A stretch of DNA of 64,000 nt, taken from assembly GCF_000005505.3 (NCBI RefSeq), contig NC_016132.3:25658501-25722500 (forward strand), given 5' to 3'. The stretch comes from Brachypodium distachyon (taxonomy: Eukaryota > Streptophyta > Magnoliopsida > Poales > Poaceae). Below, in pieces: positions 1 through 12,100 of the stretch (position 1 is its first letter; the number at the start of each line of letters is the position of its first letter). The translations under genes and the position numbers were made by a program. The notes beneath the pieces are model-generated. The model worked only from the letters and a program-made list of their open reading frames with translations. It did not search any database and had not been told where the DNA came from.

Positions 1-865
1 GCAGGGACACTACTCCAACAACCACATTCTCGTGACTGCGAAAGAGCACCACTTTACTCGTTTCCGGAAAACAGCGTTTCAAACAGTTACTAGAACGGAA
101 GGAGTAACATTTGACATCGCGCCCGTGGACTGAGACTGATGAGCCCCCTATAATTTCTTTCTGTGTGCATAACAGTAGTAGTAGTAGTATAAACGCTGCA
201 GGTTGCCAGGTAGGGATTGGATTGGATGGCTACTTGGAAAAAAAAGAGCAAAGATCGCGTGCTGCTGGTACCACAGAATTTGACACCTACCTGCCCCAAG
301 TAGCGGACACGCGAACAGAAACAGAAACCCAACACCTGGTACCACGATCATCCAGCCCATCTTGGCTGCACGAGCAGCAACGACTCGTCGTCGACGCGAA
401 AAAGAGCACGATTACCCCAATCGGTATCACATGGCCATGGCCATGGCCGGCCGCTCCCCGTACCAAATCAAACTGGAGTACTCTAATTTCGTCGGACACC
501 TTTTACGAATTATTACCCCACACCACACGTCCATCATTGAGCAATGCATCGCCGTTGCTAAGTTCAAAAGGGGAAAAAAGCAAGCAATGCCCTCGCTCGG
601 TTCAAATTTTACCACCGCCCTGGCTGGGCAGCAGGCCGACCCGAGACGAGACGACGACCCCCGGCCCCCGCTTTCCTTCCTTTCCATTTCCCCTTCACCC
701 AACCCAACGCCCCCGAAAAGCACCAGAAAACACGCCCGCAGCCTTCCGCGCTGCCGTTCCGCGGCTCCACTTCTCTCTTCTCCCCCTCTTCTCTTCTTCG
801 GATCCCCTTTTGCAGTTCTCCCCCTCCGCCTCGCCCCGGCCGGCGGACGCGACGGCTCGGCCTGA
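1..865. promoter_or_regulatory. upstream region and 5' leader of the kinase gene
   Basis: No gene is supported here. A short AGT microsatellite lies near 175-190. The last 200 bases before the ATG are pyrimidine-rich (TTCC and CTCTTC runs at about 670-830), as is common in grass 5' leaders. I could not place a TATA box with confidence. Long open frames cross this stretch in several frames on both strands. They are a consequence of high GC content and the coding frame of the kinase downstream. Confidence 0.4.
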
Positions 866-2641
866 ATGGGGTACCTCTCCTGCAAGGCGGACTCGTCCGT
901 GGCCACGTGCCGCTCCCTCACGGCCATCTCGCCGCTCCCCATCTCGCGCCGCTCTGGAAGGGGCGGCACCAGACCCAGGCGGCCCAGGCCCGCGGCGCTG
1001 CCTCCAGCCGCCGCCGCGCCGGAGATCGAGCGCTTCGCGTACGACGACCTGGAGGCCGCCACGTCCCACTTCGCCGACGCCGCGCTGCTCGGGAGGGGCA
1101 GCCACGGGGCGGTCTACAAGGCCGTGCTCCCCTGCGGCCGCGCCGTCGCCGTCAAGCGCCCGTCCCCTCGCCGCGCCGAGGTGGACAACGAGATCCGCAT
1201 CCTCTCCTCCGTCCGCGGGCCGCGCCTCGTCAACCTCCTCGGCTACTCCGACTCCGGCCCGGACCCGCACCGCCGCCCGCGCCTGCTCGTCGTCGAGTAC
1301 ATGCCCAACGGCACGCTCTACGACCTGCTCCACTCCAACCCTCGCCCCCCCGGCTGGCCCCGCCGCGTCCGCCTCGCGCTGCAGACGGCCAGGGCGCTGC
1401 GGGCGCTCCACGACGCCGCGCCCGCGGTCATCCACCGGGACGTCAAGTCCGCAAACGTCCTCCTGGACGCCAACCTCGACGCGCACCTCGGCGACTTCGG
1501 ACTCGCCCTCCGCGTGCCCAACGCCGCCGGCAATGCCGCTACGCAGGCGCCGGCCGGGACGCTGGGTTACCTTGACCCGGCCTACGTGACGCCGGAGAGC
1601 CTCAGCACCAAGACCGACGTGTTCAGCTTCGGGATCCTGCTGCTGGAGATCATGAGCGGACGCAAGGCCATCGACGTCCAGTACTCTCCGCCCTCCGTGG
1701 TCGAGTGGGCCGTGCCCCTGCTACGGAAGGGGAAGGTGGTTGCGCTCTTCGACCCACGGGTGGCGCCGCCCCGCGACCCAGTCACTCGGAGGGACCTGGC
1801 TGCGCTAGCCGCAAGCTGTGTGAGGTCTTGCCGGGAGCGACGGCCTTCGATGGCTGACATTGTTGAGCGGCTCATTGTCCTCAGCAAGGCGGTGTCTGCC
1901 AAGGTGTGGAACGGGATGGCAGTGGTCGGGAACCCTTGCGCCATCGTTGATGTTCAGAAAACCATCTCAAAGCGAGCTGCTGCATCAGAGAGGGAATCGA
2001 CTTCAGCACTAGCATTTGATGATGATGAAAAGGAGTCAGATGCAGCCTTGGAGGAGCTGGTGCCATTGGTGGGTGCCAGGAAGCCACCGCGGCCATTGAA
2101 CAATGGAAGGGTTTTCTCAGAGGCAGGGGATCGAGAGAGGAGAAATCTCTTGGAGCTGATGGCTCGGATTGATGGTGTCGCTGGCAAAAGATTTGGCATC
2201 ACTCGGGCAAGAACAGTGCGTGCCACTAGTGATCTTATTGAAAAGGATGCGGTGTTGATTCTGAGGAGAAACCAAACTGTAAGAGTAGTTGAATCCGAGT
2301 CACTTGGTAAAGCTGAAAGGGTTTTACGTTTGGATGCAAAAATCAAGCATAAAGCGGGGAAGGAACAAGAGAAAACAGGTAAAATTGAAGAGAAAGCAGA
2401 TGAAGTCCGAGAGAAGGCAGAGAAAATCCAAGAGAATGAAGGGAAAATGGAAGAAAAGGTACGGGAAATCCTACACAAAGCAGAAAATATTCAAGAAAAG
2501 TCAGGGCAAATCCTTGACAAAACTGAGAAAATCCAGGACACGCCAAAGGAAATCAAAGAGAACGCGGAGGTAGTCCAACTCAATGCAGAGAATATTCAAG
2601 ACAAATCAGAGAAAATCCAATGCAAGATGGGAGAAAGTTAA
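866..2641 (+). CDS. receptor-like cytoplasmic serine/threonine kinase (At3g51990-like) with C-terminal heptad tail
   Basis: Intronless, 591 aa. The protein lacks a signal peptide and membrane span. It starts MGYLSCK: Gly2 and Cys6 would allow N-myristoylation and palmitoylation, so plasma-membrane attachment is possible. The kinase domain spans about residues 57-345: glycine loop GRGSHG at 76-81, VAVK with catalytic Lys97, HRDVKSAN at 190-197 with Asp192, DFG at 210-212, and TPE in place of APE before STKTDVFSFG. All catalytic residues are present, so an active kinase is expected. The MGYLSC start and the domain match the plant family of At3g51990; the substrate is unknown. Residues 502-585 (2369-2620) form 12 consecutive heptads of the type EKAEKIQ, probably a coiled coil. 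From memory the Arabidopsis relative is about 360 aa, so the C-terminal half looks like an extension. The start is the first ATG in the conserved frame. Confidence 0.92.
   Translation: MGYLSCKADSSVATCRSLTAISPLPISRRSGRGGTRPRRPRPAALPPAAAAPEIERFAYDDLEAATSHFADAALLGRGSHGAVYKAVLPCGRAVAVKRPSPRRAEVDNEIRILSSVRGPRLVNLLGYSDSGPDPHRRPRLLVVEYMPNGTLYDLLHSNPRPPGWPRRVRLALQTARALRALHDAAPAVIHRDVKSANVLLDANLDAHLGDFGLALRVPNAAGNAATQAPAGTLGYLDPAYVTPESLSTKTDVFSFGILLLEIMSGRKAIDVQYSPPSVVEWAVPLLRKGKVVALFDPRVAPPRDPVTRRDLAALAASCVRSCRERRPSMADIVERLIVLSKAVSAKVWNGMAVVGNPCAIVDVQKTISKRAAASERESTSALAFDDDEKESDAALEELVPLVGARKPPRPLNNGRVFSEAGDRERRNLLELMARIDGVAGKRFGITRARTVRATSDLIEKDAVLILRRNQTVRVVESESLGKAERVLRLDAKIKHKAGKEQEKTGKIEEKADEVREKAEKIQENEGKMEEKVREILHKAENIQEKSGQILDKTEKIQDTPKEIKENAEVVQLNAENIQDKSEKIQCKMGES
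2369..2620 (+). repeat. 21-bp (heptad-encoding) repeat inside the kinase gene
   Basis: Twelve consecutive seven-residue units without a break, for example EKADEVR, EKAEKIQ, EKVREIL, HKAENIQ, DKTEKIQ, DKSEKIQ. Position 3 is mostly A, S or T, position 6 is I, V or M in most units, and charged residues fill the rest. The DNA is A/G-rich, unlike the GC-rich kinase part. It probably grew by duplication of 21-bp units followed by divergence. Confidence 0.85.
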
Positions 2642-4836
2642 AACTATACAACAGTTGTCAATGCATTACTGTTGGCAGCCGATTTCAGAGACAAAGATGA
2701 TGAGATACAGATCTTATTCCTCTGGTGCTGTGATGGTAATATCTGTTCTATCTAAATAGAATGGCATGGTTGTGATGATTTGGCAGTAAAGATCTTGAAT
2801 TCATATCCTAGCTATGTGATCCATGGTTTTGGAACGTTGGTGCTTTGCTGGCAATTTCATGAAGGTCACAACTCACAAAGTAGCTGTGATGTCCAAACTC
2901 TTAAGTCTGAACAAAAAGAACACAGTTCGGTAGGTCATCAGATCATATGGCGCTCTGGTTGTGTTAATGCCACTCACATTCCATGTAAGCAAGTGATATT
3001 CATTTTGCCGCTTCAAATCAAGTCTTGTGGAGCTCCAAAATTTTATCAGTTGAAGGCATGCCTTAGTTGAAATATAGGTTGTTGTAGATTTTTTGGAGCT
3101 TCCTTGATTCTTTTTTCCTGTTTCTGCATACAAGAATCACCAAGTGCTCCATGATTCGTATGTAAACAGGATAGCGGCTGGAGTGGGTATTAAGAGAGAA
3201 ATTATTTTGGCATTTCCATCTTGAAAAGGTACATCAAGAACTGCTACCACGTTATACTCTTACTCCTCCATGTGCTAGACGTGCTATAGTGTTATACTGC
3301 CATTGGCACTGCTTCATTTGATTGCCTGTGTTGAAGAAAACCTCTACCAAGGATGAGCAGCTGTCCATTTTGTTGTTAGTTTAAATCTCAGTTATCACAC
3401 TGTCCAAAACAATCCAGGCATGGTATTCATTCTCCCTCTTGCTCCAGAGGCATTCTCTTCAGTTTTCGCAGATGCAGCAGGCACAAATGTAACTGCAAGT
3501 GTTTTGTTTGTTTGCTTTGAAGAGCACCAATAGGTCGGCAAGAGTCCTGTTCAGACAGATTTCGATTGGGCGCCTCATTCTCATCTATATTTTGAATGGT
3601 GCATTCATTGCCAATATCATTCATCACATGGACTCTGGAACAACTGGGCATTGCCGTCCTTGCATATGAATGTTGTCCCCAGAGGCCTGCGTCATCACGT
3701 CGACTCAATGCACTCTCTTAATATGACATGGTAGGACATTTCTGCGATTTAAGTTCTCAGAAAATATGGCGGAAATGGCCACTCTGTTGTGGTTTATTCC
3801 TTTGTTCATTGAAGGGTGAGTGAAGGGGAAAAAAAATTCTTGGTAAGCCAGCAGAAGGGGGATACTGACATGATCTGCCCGAGAGCTCCAGATTGTGAAC
3901 ATCACAGTATATTCGCTTGATTTAAATCTGCATCTCGTTCAAAATGGCAATGGATTAGGAGTGCGGTACAGTAGTAGGTAAGAGTGAACATGGGAAGCAG
4001 ATGCGTGGTACTCTGACCCATAACACTGTATACATGATACCCTTTGTTTCATCTTTCATGGAGGACAATGCATGCTGGCGGTAGGTATTGCAAATGTAAA
4101 TATGCCGCGGTGTTGAATCCAGGAAAATCAAAGCAAAGGAGTATGAAAAACACAAGAGTTAAATGACTTGTCCTTTTGAGATTTTGCATGAACCGCACAA
4201 AAACAAGCTTCGAAAGTGTAATGCACTTGCACTTCAAACAAATACGAGGAAAATCCTCATGTAAGTTTCCAAGTTCTTGGGGTCAATACTTTATTCCAAG
4301 CTCCTCGGAATTGTCCGTATAAGATTCTAATCCTCCAAAACTCCTTGTCTTTTCATAACTAAGATGTGTTAACCTGACGCAGGTTAACCTGGCATAGAGC
4401 GTGAGTACGCTACAAGGCTACAGCCAAGTCGGCATCATCAAGAAACTAGACAAGTGGGCAATAACACAAGCATTTCCTGCAGCAATCCACAATCTGACAA
4501 TCTCAAATATGGTCGAAGATTGATCCCTGATTGAGTGATTGATTGCCTCCATACCTTATCATGTATATACTCGTACGGACATTTGATCATGCAGGAACTG
4601 ACCCACTCAGATAATTAGTTATCGTTAAAAAAATCTTGAAAACAGTATGTAACCACCATTTCAAATGATATATCCGGAATCATTCTCGTATATGTATGCT
4701 TCTGTGCTCGTGTCCATGATTACATACTTGACCCCTTTTTTCCCCTAAAAGACAAAACATACTTGACATTTTGTTGCCTTCTAATTTTCCGCACCTCATA
4801 CGAAGACCTGTTTTTTCTATGCATGAAATCTTAATA
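2642..4836. other. intergenic; kinase 3' flank, no gene recognised
   Basis: The first several hundred bases are probably the kinase 3' UTR, but I cannot place the polyadenylation site. The rest is AT-rich with short chance open frames. A small palindrome, TTAACCTGACGCAGGTTAA, lies near 4369-4387. I see no domain or splice pattern. Confidence 0.4.
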
Positions 4837-5117
4837 CCCACTCGGTTTCATAAAGGTTGGCACGGATTCGAATTATCTCTCTCCGATCCAAAACACAACT
4901 CATATAAATTTGTACATTTGGATTAAGACAGCTCTCGTTTCTAGTGTCCGACCACTCATATTGGCTCAATAGTAAATGGATGTGAATAGTTATTGGCCGG
5001 GTGCGGGTTTCAAGAAAAAAATGAGATGTATCGTGGAACAAATGAGAAAAATTTATATGAATTGTGTTTTAGAATTGAGTGAGTAGTTCAAGCCGTGCCC
5101 TTATGAAATGGAGGGAG
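4837..5117. mobile_element. Stowaway-type MITE (281 bp)
   Basis: The ends are inverted copies of each other. The left end reads CCCACTCGGTTTCATAA and the right end TTATGAAATGGAGGGAG, and the match extends into a GGCACGG/CCGTGCC pair. TA dinucleotides at 4835-4836 and 5118-5119 fit the Stowaway/Tc1-mariner target duplication. No coding capacity. Confidence 0.7.
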
Positions 5118-6138
5118 TACCTTTTACCAAAAAAATGCGAGAAAAAAAAATATGAGAAAAGAAGATCAAAGTTTGTATTGTACCATTGTATCACTTCCAG
5201 TCTTCCTTTTTTTCTTCTTAATTATGCAGTTGGGAGATCACCACTCATGTAGGTCATGTCCATCGAAAAATTGTACTGCTGACACTCGACCAAAGGAGAC
5301 CGTCTGGTGACCGATCACCCATATAGATGTTTTTCAGCTACCGTGCTCTTGTCGCGCTGTTTGTCAATGACAAGAGAAGAAAACTCGACAGGCCCTAGAA
5401 ATTTCGTCAGGTCACATCTTTTTGTATCGTTGCAGTTGGTTCTATACAAGCCGTGACATGCCACTTGCCGGTGCGCTGGAGCAAGCAGCACCTTGGAAAC
5501 CATGGGCCTGACCGTCATGCTGAATCGTCTGCGACTAGGGGCAGCGTGAATTGTTGGCCTGTCTGTTTGGTAAGTTTTGTTGTCCTTCGATTCAACCATG
5601 ATCCATGAGTTGTATCTTATATTTGTCATTTTTTTTCCTTCTCATCTCACCCAACCCTGTCTGAAATGACGTAGACAGCTTATCCTGTTGGAATGAGGCA
5701 ACATCAATAGGTTTTCTTCTTTCATTTATTTTTTGTTCCTAGGAATTCTTCTTCATTTCAGATTCTTCATTATTGTACTGGTGGTTTAAATACAGGCTAT
5801 TATTATTCGGGTAGTTTGGACCATTACTTCTAATAGCAACTGGCGCAGTTGAGATGCATGTTTCTCGCAGTGTTACTTAGATATTAAAACAGCTCAATCA
5901 ACTAATTTAGCAGATACAGCTCCTTGGTGTTCAATAATTAAAACAACAAGAAGAAAACAACTACTCCATACAGCAACAATCTGTTTAGCCTGGTGCGACA
6001 TCATTAGGCAAGTGCAATACCATTTATTAACAACTCCAGATAGCACTTGCATAACATATCGTTCATAAGATCTCACAAAATACAGGAACTCAAGTGTTGG
6101 AAAGAAGGCAATAATCAAGATAACTCGTAGAGCTCCTA
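5118..6138. other. intergenic, including the NTAQ1 3' UTR
   Basis: The 3' UTR of the minus-strand NTAQ1 gene runs down from 6138. A minus-strand AATAAA-like signal is possible near 6024, where the plus strand reads TTTATT, but the true end is uncertain. Nothing else is recognised. Confidence 0.35.
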
Positions 6139-9100
6139 TTAAGGCAACCGAGAGAAGAACTTGGGCAGCGAAGTTTCATTTGTCACCACACCATGTTTGT
6201 TGGAGTAGACGTCATTAACCATATTTTCCAGGTCCCCAACATCATCCATAGACACGGAGATGTACTCATTGAGGTTATTAGTGTTTCCATCTGCAACAGG
6301 TGGGAACCAAGTAAATAAAATATTGACTTGCATGGCAGCATAAGCGTGTTATAAATTCTTATACAAGTCAGACAACACAAGTCCTCTAGTCAAGATTAAG
6401 CATGGACTGTACAGATGTCATAATGATAAATTCAACAGACCACCGGAGATAATGTTGCTATGTTCCTGATAACTTTCTTACTTTTTTTAGCAGAAGATAA
6501 TGTTGCCGTTTCATCATGTTATGTTTTTTATTCAGTCCAGCGTGTTGGTTATGTTCTGTATGTTGCTCGTCGCCGTGGGATGGCATGGCCGCTGATGAGC
6601 CTTGTGTGTTCTTCTTCACTTGTAGACATTGTTGTTGCTACAACTTGCAGTCGTGGGATGACACAGCTGCTCTTATTTTGTTAGTGATCAACTGTCAAAG
6701 CTCTTTTTATGTGTTGCATGCATGCATCCTGATGTCTGTTTGGTTTCCCAATGGCTGCTAAAAATTGCAATATCTTCTCCTGGAACCCCCGTGGGTTGAA
6801 TTCAGGAGCTCGTCAAGATGCTGTCTGTGCTCTGGTCCGCAATGTTGCTGCCACCATTGTCTGTCTCCAAGAAACCAAACTCGATGCCATTGACTGTACG
6901 ACTCTTACACGCACGCTTGGTCCTTCGTTCGTTGACAACTTCACTTACCTTCCGGCCGTTGGAACCCGCGGCGGCATCCTCCTTGCTTGCTCGGACGATC
7001 ACTTCACTCTTTCTGATGTCACCCTTACTGCGCACACCATTTCTGCTACCATCTCTTCTCGGGAGGACGGCATGTCTTGGTCGATCACGGGCGTCTACGG
7101 CCCTCAAGGCAACGCCGAGAAAAGAGCCTTCCTGCAGGAGCTTCGGCTGCTTGCCAGCTCTATGCCCCCCTAGGTGGCTGGGTTTAGGAGATTTTAATCT
7201 CATTTACAAGCGCGAGGATAAAAACAACAACAATGTCAACCACCGGCTAATGGCCTTGTTCCGGAATGCTCTCAATGCTTCTCAGCTCAAGGAGATCAAC
7301 CTCAATGGCCGTCGATTTACTTGGTCGAACGAACAAAGGAACCCCACCCTTTCTCACATCGACAGAGTGTTTTGCACGGTCGACTGGGAGACGACGTTCC
7401 CACACTGCTTCCTCAGACCGCTCTACACTGACATCTCTGACCATTGCCCGCTGCTCCTCCATGCCGACCTTTTCACTTCGAGATTTCACGGTTTCCAATT
7501 CGAGAACTTTTGGGCGAGTTTGCAGGAGTTTCCCGAGGTGGTTTCCATGGCTTGGGCCAAGCCGTGTTCCTCCACAAATCCTATTCGCCGCCTTCACATC
7601 AAGCTCTCTCGTACGGCGAAGGCTCTCAAAGCTTGGAACCGCTTGAAGATTGGCAACACAAAGCTTCAATTGGCCTTTGCCCGTGAGATCATTCTTCGTC
7701 TTGACACTGCTGGTGAGGTGCGAGACCTTTCCGACGAGGAATACGAGCTCCGAAAATTGCTTAAATCTCGTTGTCTTGGCCTCTCGGTGGTTGAGAGGGC
7801 TAAGGCCCGCCAGAGATCTCGTCTGAGGTGGCTTCGGCATGGGGATGCCAACACTAAGTTCTTCCACCTTCGGGCAGCAGCGAGACAAAGGAAGAACTAC
7901 ATTCAATCTCTGGTGACCGAACAGGGTACGGCCTTCTTGCGCGAAGACAAAGAAAAGATCATTCATGACCACTTCTGTGCTTCTTTGGGTACGACCTCCC
8001 CGCGTGGATCGGCTCTAAATTGGGAGGCCCTTGGTTACCAGCCCCTCGACCTCTCGGAGTTGGAGGCCCCTTTCTCAATGGAGGAGATTAAAGACACTAT
8101 TTTTTCCATGCCTATTGACAAAGCGTCGGGCCCGGATGGCTTCACGGGCCTATTCTTTCGCTCTTGCTAGGATGTGATAAAAGAAGATATGACATTGGCG
8201 TTCTCTCGCTTGCACTCTCTTCAGTACGATGGCTTCGATCTCCTAAATACGGCCAATATTGCTTTGCTCCCAAAATCTTGTGATGCCGTTGCGATTTCCC
8301 ACTACAGGCCGATTAGCCTTGTTCATGCCGTTGCAAAGATTTTTTCCAAGCTCCTCACGAATCGGCTCACTCCGAGACTTGACGATCTTGTCTCCGCTGC
8401 CTAGAGTGCCTTTATCAAACGGCGTTGCATTCAAGACAATTTCCTCTACGTCCAAAACATGGTCCAGTCCTTTCAAAAGTCCAAGTCACTAGCTCTTTTT
8501 CTCAAGCTTGATATTGCTAAGGCTTTTGACACTGTCAATTGGGGTTACCTTTTGGAGGCTCTTTCAGCTCTGGGATTTGGTGGTCGTTGGCGCGAATGGA
8601 TTTCTCTTCTCTTCACCACGGCCACGTCTCGCCCTCTCCTCAATGGCTTGCCGGGTGAGAATTTTTCGCACCGTCGTGGCGTTCGGCAAGGCGACCCGCT
8701 GTCCCTCATGCTCTTCATCTAGCGATCGATCCTCTGCACCGGCTCTTCCACCTCACCTCGCAGCAGCAGGTTCTTTCTCCTTTGCCGTTGCGCTCAGCAA
8801 AGCTTCGAGTCTCTCTCTATGCGGATGATGCGGCGATCTTCATCAACCCCACCGCTCAGGACTTGTACGCCACCCAATGCATCCTTGAGTCCTTTGGTCA
8901 GATTTTAGGTCTCGTTACGAACTTCTCAAAGTCCTCTGTGCACCCCATCTGTTGCGATCACTTGGACCTTGACCAGCTGCTCCTCCCTTTCCCAGGCAGC
9001 CGCATGGGTTTCCCATGCCGTTACCTGGGTCTGCAGCTTCATGTTCGCAAGTTGAAGCGGATCCATGTCCAGCCCCTCATCGATAGACTTGCGGCTCGCT

Positions 9101-12100
9101 TGCCGAGGTGGAAGGGGGGCATGCTTGCGTCAGCTGGCAGGCTTACCTTGGCCAAGGCGGTCCTTTCGGCCATTCCGATCTTCCACATTACGGTGTTCCC
9201 CATTGCCAAGTGGGCCATCAAGAAGATGAATAAAATCACTCGGTCGTTTCTTTGGAAGGGAAAAGAGGAGGCGAATGGTGGTCATTGCCTGGTCAATTGG
9301 TCAAAAGTTTGTAGGCCAAGAAACCTCGGAGGCTTGGGCGTCCCTGACTTGGAGAGATTCAGTCGTGCTTTGCGTTTGCGTTGGCTTTGGTTCGAGTGGA
9401 CTTGCCCGAACAAGCCGTGGGTTGGTACTCCCCCTCCGGTGAACAAGTGCGATCGTGCCCTCTTCTCTGCCTCCACTGTGGTGCATATTGGGGATGGTCG
9501 TAAGGCCACCTTCTAGCATGACTCTTGGCTTGATGGTGTTGCTCCTAAGGTCATCGCTCCTACCATTTTTGCCATCACTAGGAAGAAGAACCGCACTGTT
9601 CATGATGATCTCACTGACGGGGCTTGGATCCACGCCCTTAGGGGCAAGATCTCCAACGAGGTGCAGCTTGACGAGTTCGTCTCCCTTTGGCAGAGGCTTC
9701 AGGTCGTGGTCTTGCACCCTGACACCCCCGATTCCATCACTGGCGTTGGACGTCCGATGGCATCTACACCTCTAGCTCGGCGTACAAGGCCCAATTCCTT
9801 GGCTCCATCCATGCCCAACACATTAATATTGTTTGGAAAGCAAAGGCTGAAAACAAGTGTAAGTTCTTTGCATGGCTCCTCGCTCAGAACAAGATTCTCA
9901 TCGCCGATAACCTCGTCGTTACGGGCTGGCCACACACTCCGGGTTGCTCCCTTTGCACCGAGCCTCGTGAGACCGGGACGCATATCTTCCTTCGTTCCCC
10001 TTCGCTCGCCAGGTGTGGCATACTGTCCTCGGCCACTACGATCTCAACATCCTTCGACAAGTCAATCTCTCGGACTACAATGACACTATTGCGTGGTGGA
10101 TTCCTGCCTCCAAGGCGATCGACAAGAACAGAAGACGTGAATTTAATGGGGTGGCTACTTATATCATGTGGAACATCTGGAAGGAGCGCAACAGGCGTAT
10201 TTTTCAGGCTGTGGCCGCCCCAGCTTTTGTCGTCGCCATGATGGCCTGTGACGCTATCGACTCTCATAAGCTTGATTTCTCCCCCCTGACAGCGTAGTCG
10301 GGTCGGTTCGGTGTTTTCTCCGCCCTATCGGTCAACTGCGCTTGTTCCGATGGGGCGGCGGTTTCTCTTTCGTTTTTGGCTTTGACTTGTGTTGAGACCT
10401 CGGTCTCTTGTACATTACTTTCTTCTTTCTCCTAATATTGCATGGCAGAGCTCCTGCCTTTCTCGGGAAAAAAAAAACTTTCTTACTGCTTCTCATTGTA
10501 TGTCCAGATGTGTAAACATTCTATGCACGACCTATTTTTATACCTTCCGCAACAATTGGTTCGTATTTTGGGGGCAACTCTATCCAATTCCCCATGGGGT
10601 CCTTCATGTGACTTCTATCTGATGCAAAGGACCGAAGAAATACTGGACAGTGAACTACACGGAAAAGCCTGTAAACAGTAGATGGCAAGTAGTTAGTACT
10701 TAGTACTGATTTTCAGCCAAAGCATTTTTGCTCTCGCACAAAGAAACGAATCCCTATTTAGATATAGAGAAAAGCAATGGAGAAGGTTTGATCTAACCTA
10801 GGATGGGAACATAAGTAGCAATATCTACTTTACCTTGTATCACTGTAACAAACATAGGCTATGCTGTCCTCCATTGGTCAATAATAACACTTCTTTTTTG
10901 AAACAGAGGATACCACAGTATTATTTTACACGCACAAAAAGAATAAATCTAAATTGTGGTAGTAATAGTATGCAACAGTGATAACTTCGATTCCACCTAT
11001 ATGTAGTGGTTGAGATACAGTTTACATGTAATCTTGCATGGACGCTATAACAATTTGCAATCACGAATGCAACTACAATGCTGATGCATTTATAAATCAG
11101 CAAGGGCCTCTTAATACTGCAAAGGATGCATGTTAACTCCTAACTCCTAAACCTTCAAACAATCTCCCCATCCACTACACACATATTTCATGTAAAAATA
11201 GCAACTTCTTGGTCAACTGTGTAACACATACATAGCCAAGAAGTTGCTATTTTTACAGAAGGCTACACATATAAGCTTTATATAACTGGATACTACCTAG
11301 TTTTGCAAAAGTAGAACCAAAAGCAACAGAATTACCTTCTATAGATGGAGTCACCAAATGATAGCGGTTTAACAGCATCAGAAACATACTGGATGAATGG
11401 ACAAGGGAAAGGAAGACTGGAGTCCACATCCCACACAAGATCGGGAACTTCTCCTTTGTTTCGCCTAGACTTCATATGCACAGCAATAAGTAGGTACCAC
11501 AAGATAATAGTTCATACAAAATACAATGCTTTTATGTTACCATTACATCTTAACCTCGATCCATAATAAACCTGAGCACTAATAATGACATATCAGAATT
11601 CTACATCATCAATCACATCTTCACTCTACCATCTGTTTATCATCCTACGGACACAAATAAGCATAACAGAAAAAAAAAAGAGAAGGGAACACGTACATAA
11701 AAAAAAAATCTAGATGAAAAGGTCTACCATACTTACAGGATGAATTTCATTTGTCAAACCAAACAACACATGGTAAATGGGATGTTTGGTTGGCCACCGC
11801 AATAAATTAGGTGAGTCCATGCCAAGCATGCGGCGGATGACATAAACCGAATTGTTACCCAAATAGTCAAACTAGCCAAAATTTGTTGGGGCTAAGCGTG
11901 GTGAAGAATCAAACATGCCCTTACTCCTAAGTTATTTCTCATGATTAAGGTTTCACGCTTCATGTAAAATTTCACGCAATTCATAAAAAAAGAATTAAAT
12001 TCTTGCACAGCTCAATCATAGAACAAATCTAATGCAAAATGTGACAATAGTCCAATTTAGCTTTTACCTGGATACAGATTACATGATAATCCCACAAGAC

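Noticed and set aside
695..1486. Long antisense open frame (263 codons) across the kinase
   Set aside because: It mirrors the kinase codons on the other strand, with Gly/Arg/Val-rich composition and no motif.
111..1589. 492-codon open frame overlapping the kinase start
   Set aside because: It has low-complexity Arg/Pro/Ser composition, no domain, and runs out of frame through the conserved kinase coding sequence. It is a GC-driven shadow.
3427..3708. Open frame near the kinase 3' flank
   Set aside because: No recognised motif, no splice-linked partner, and it could be chance in this composition.
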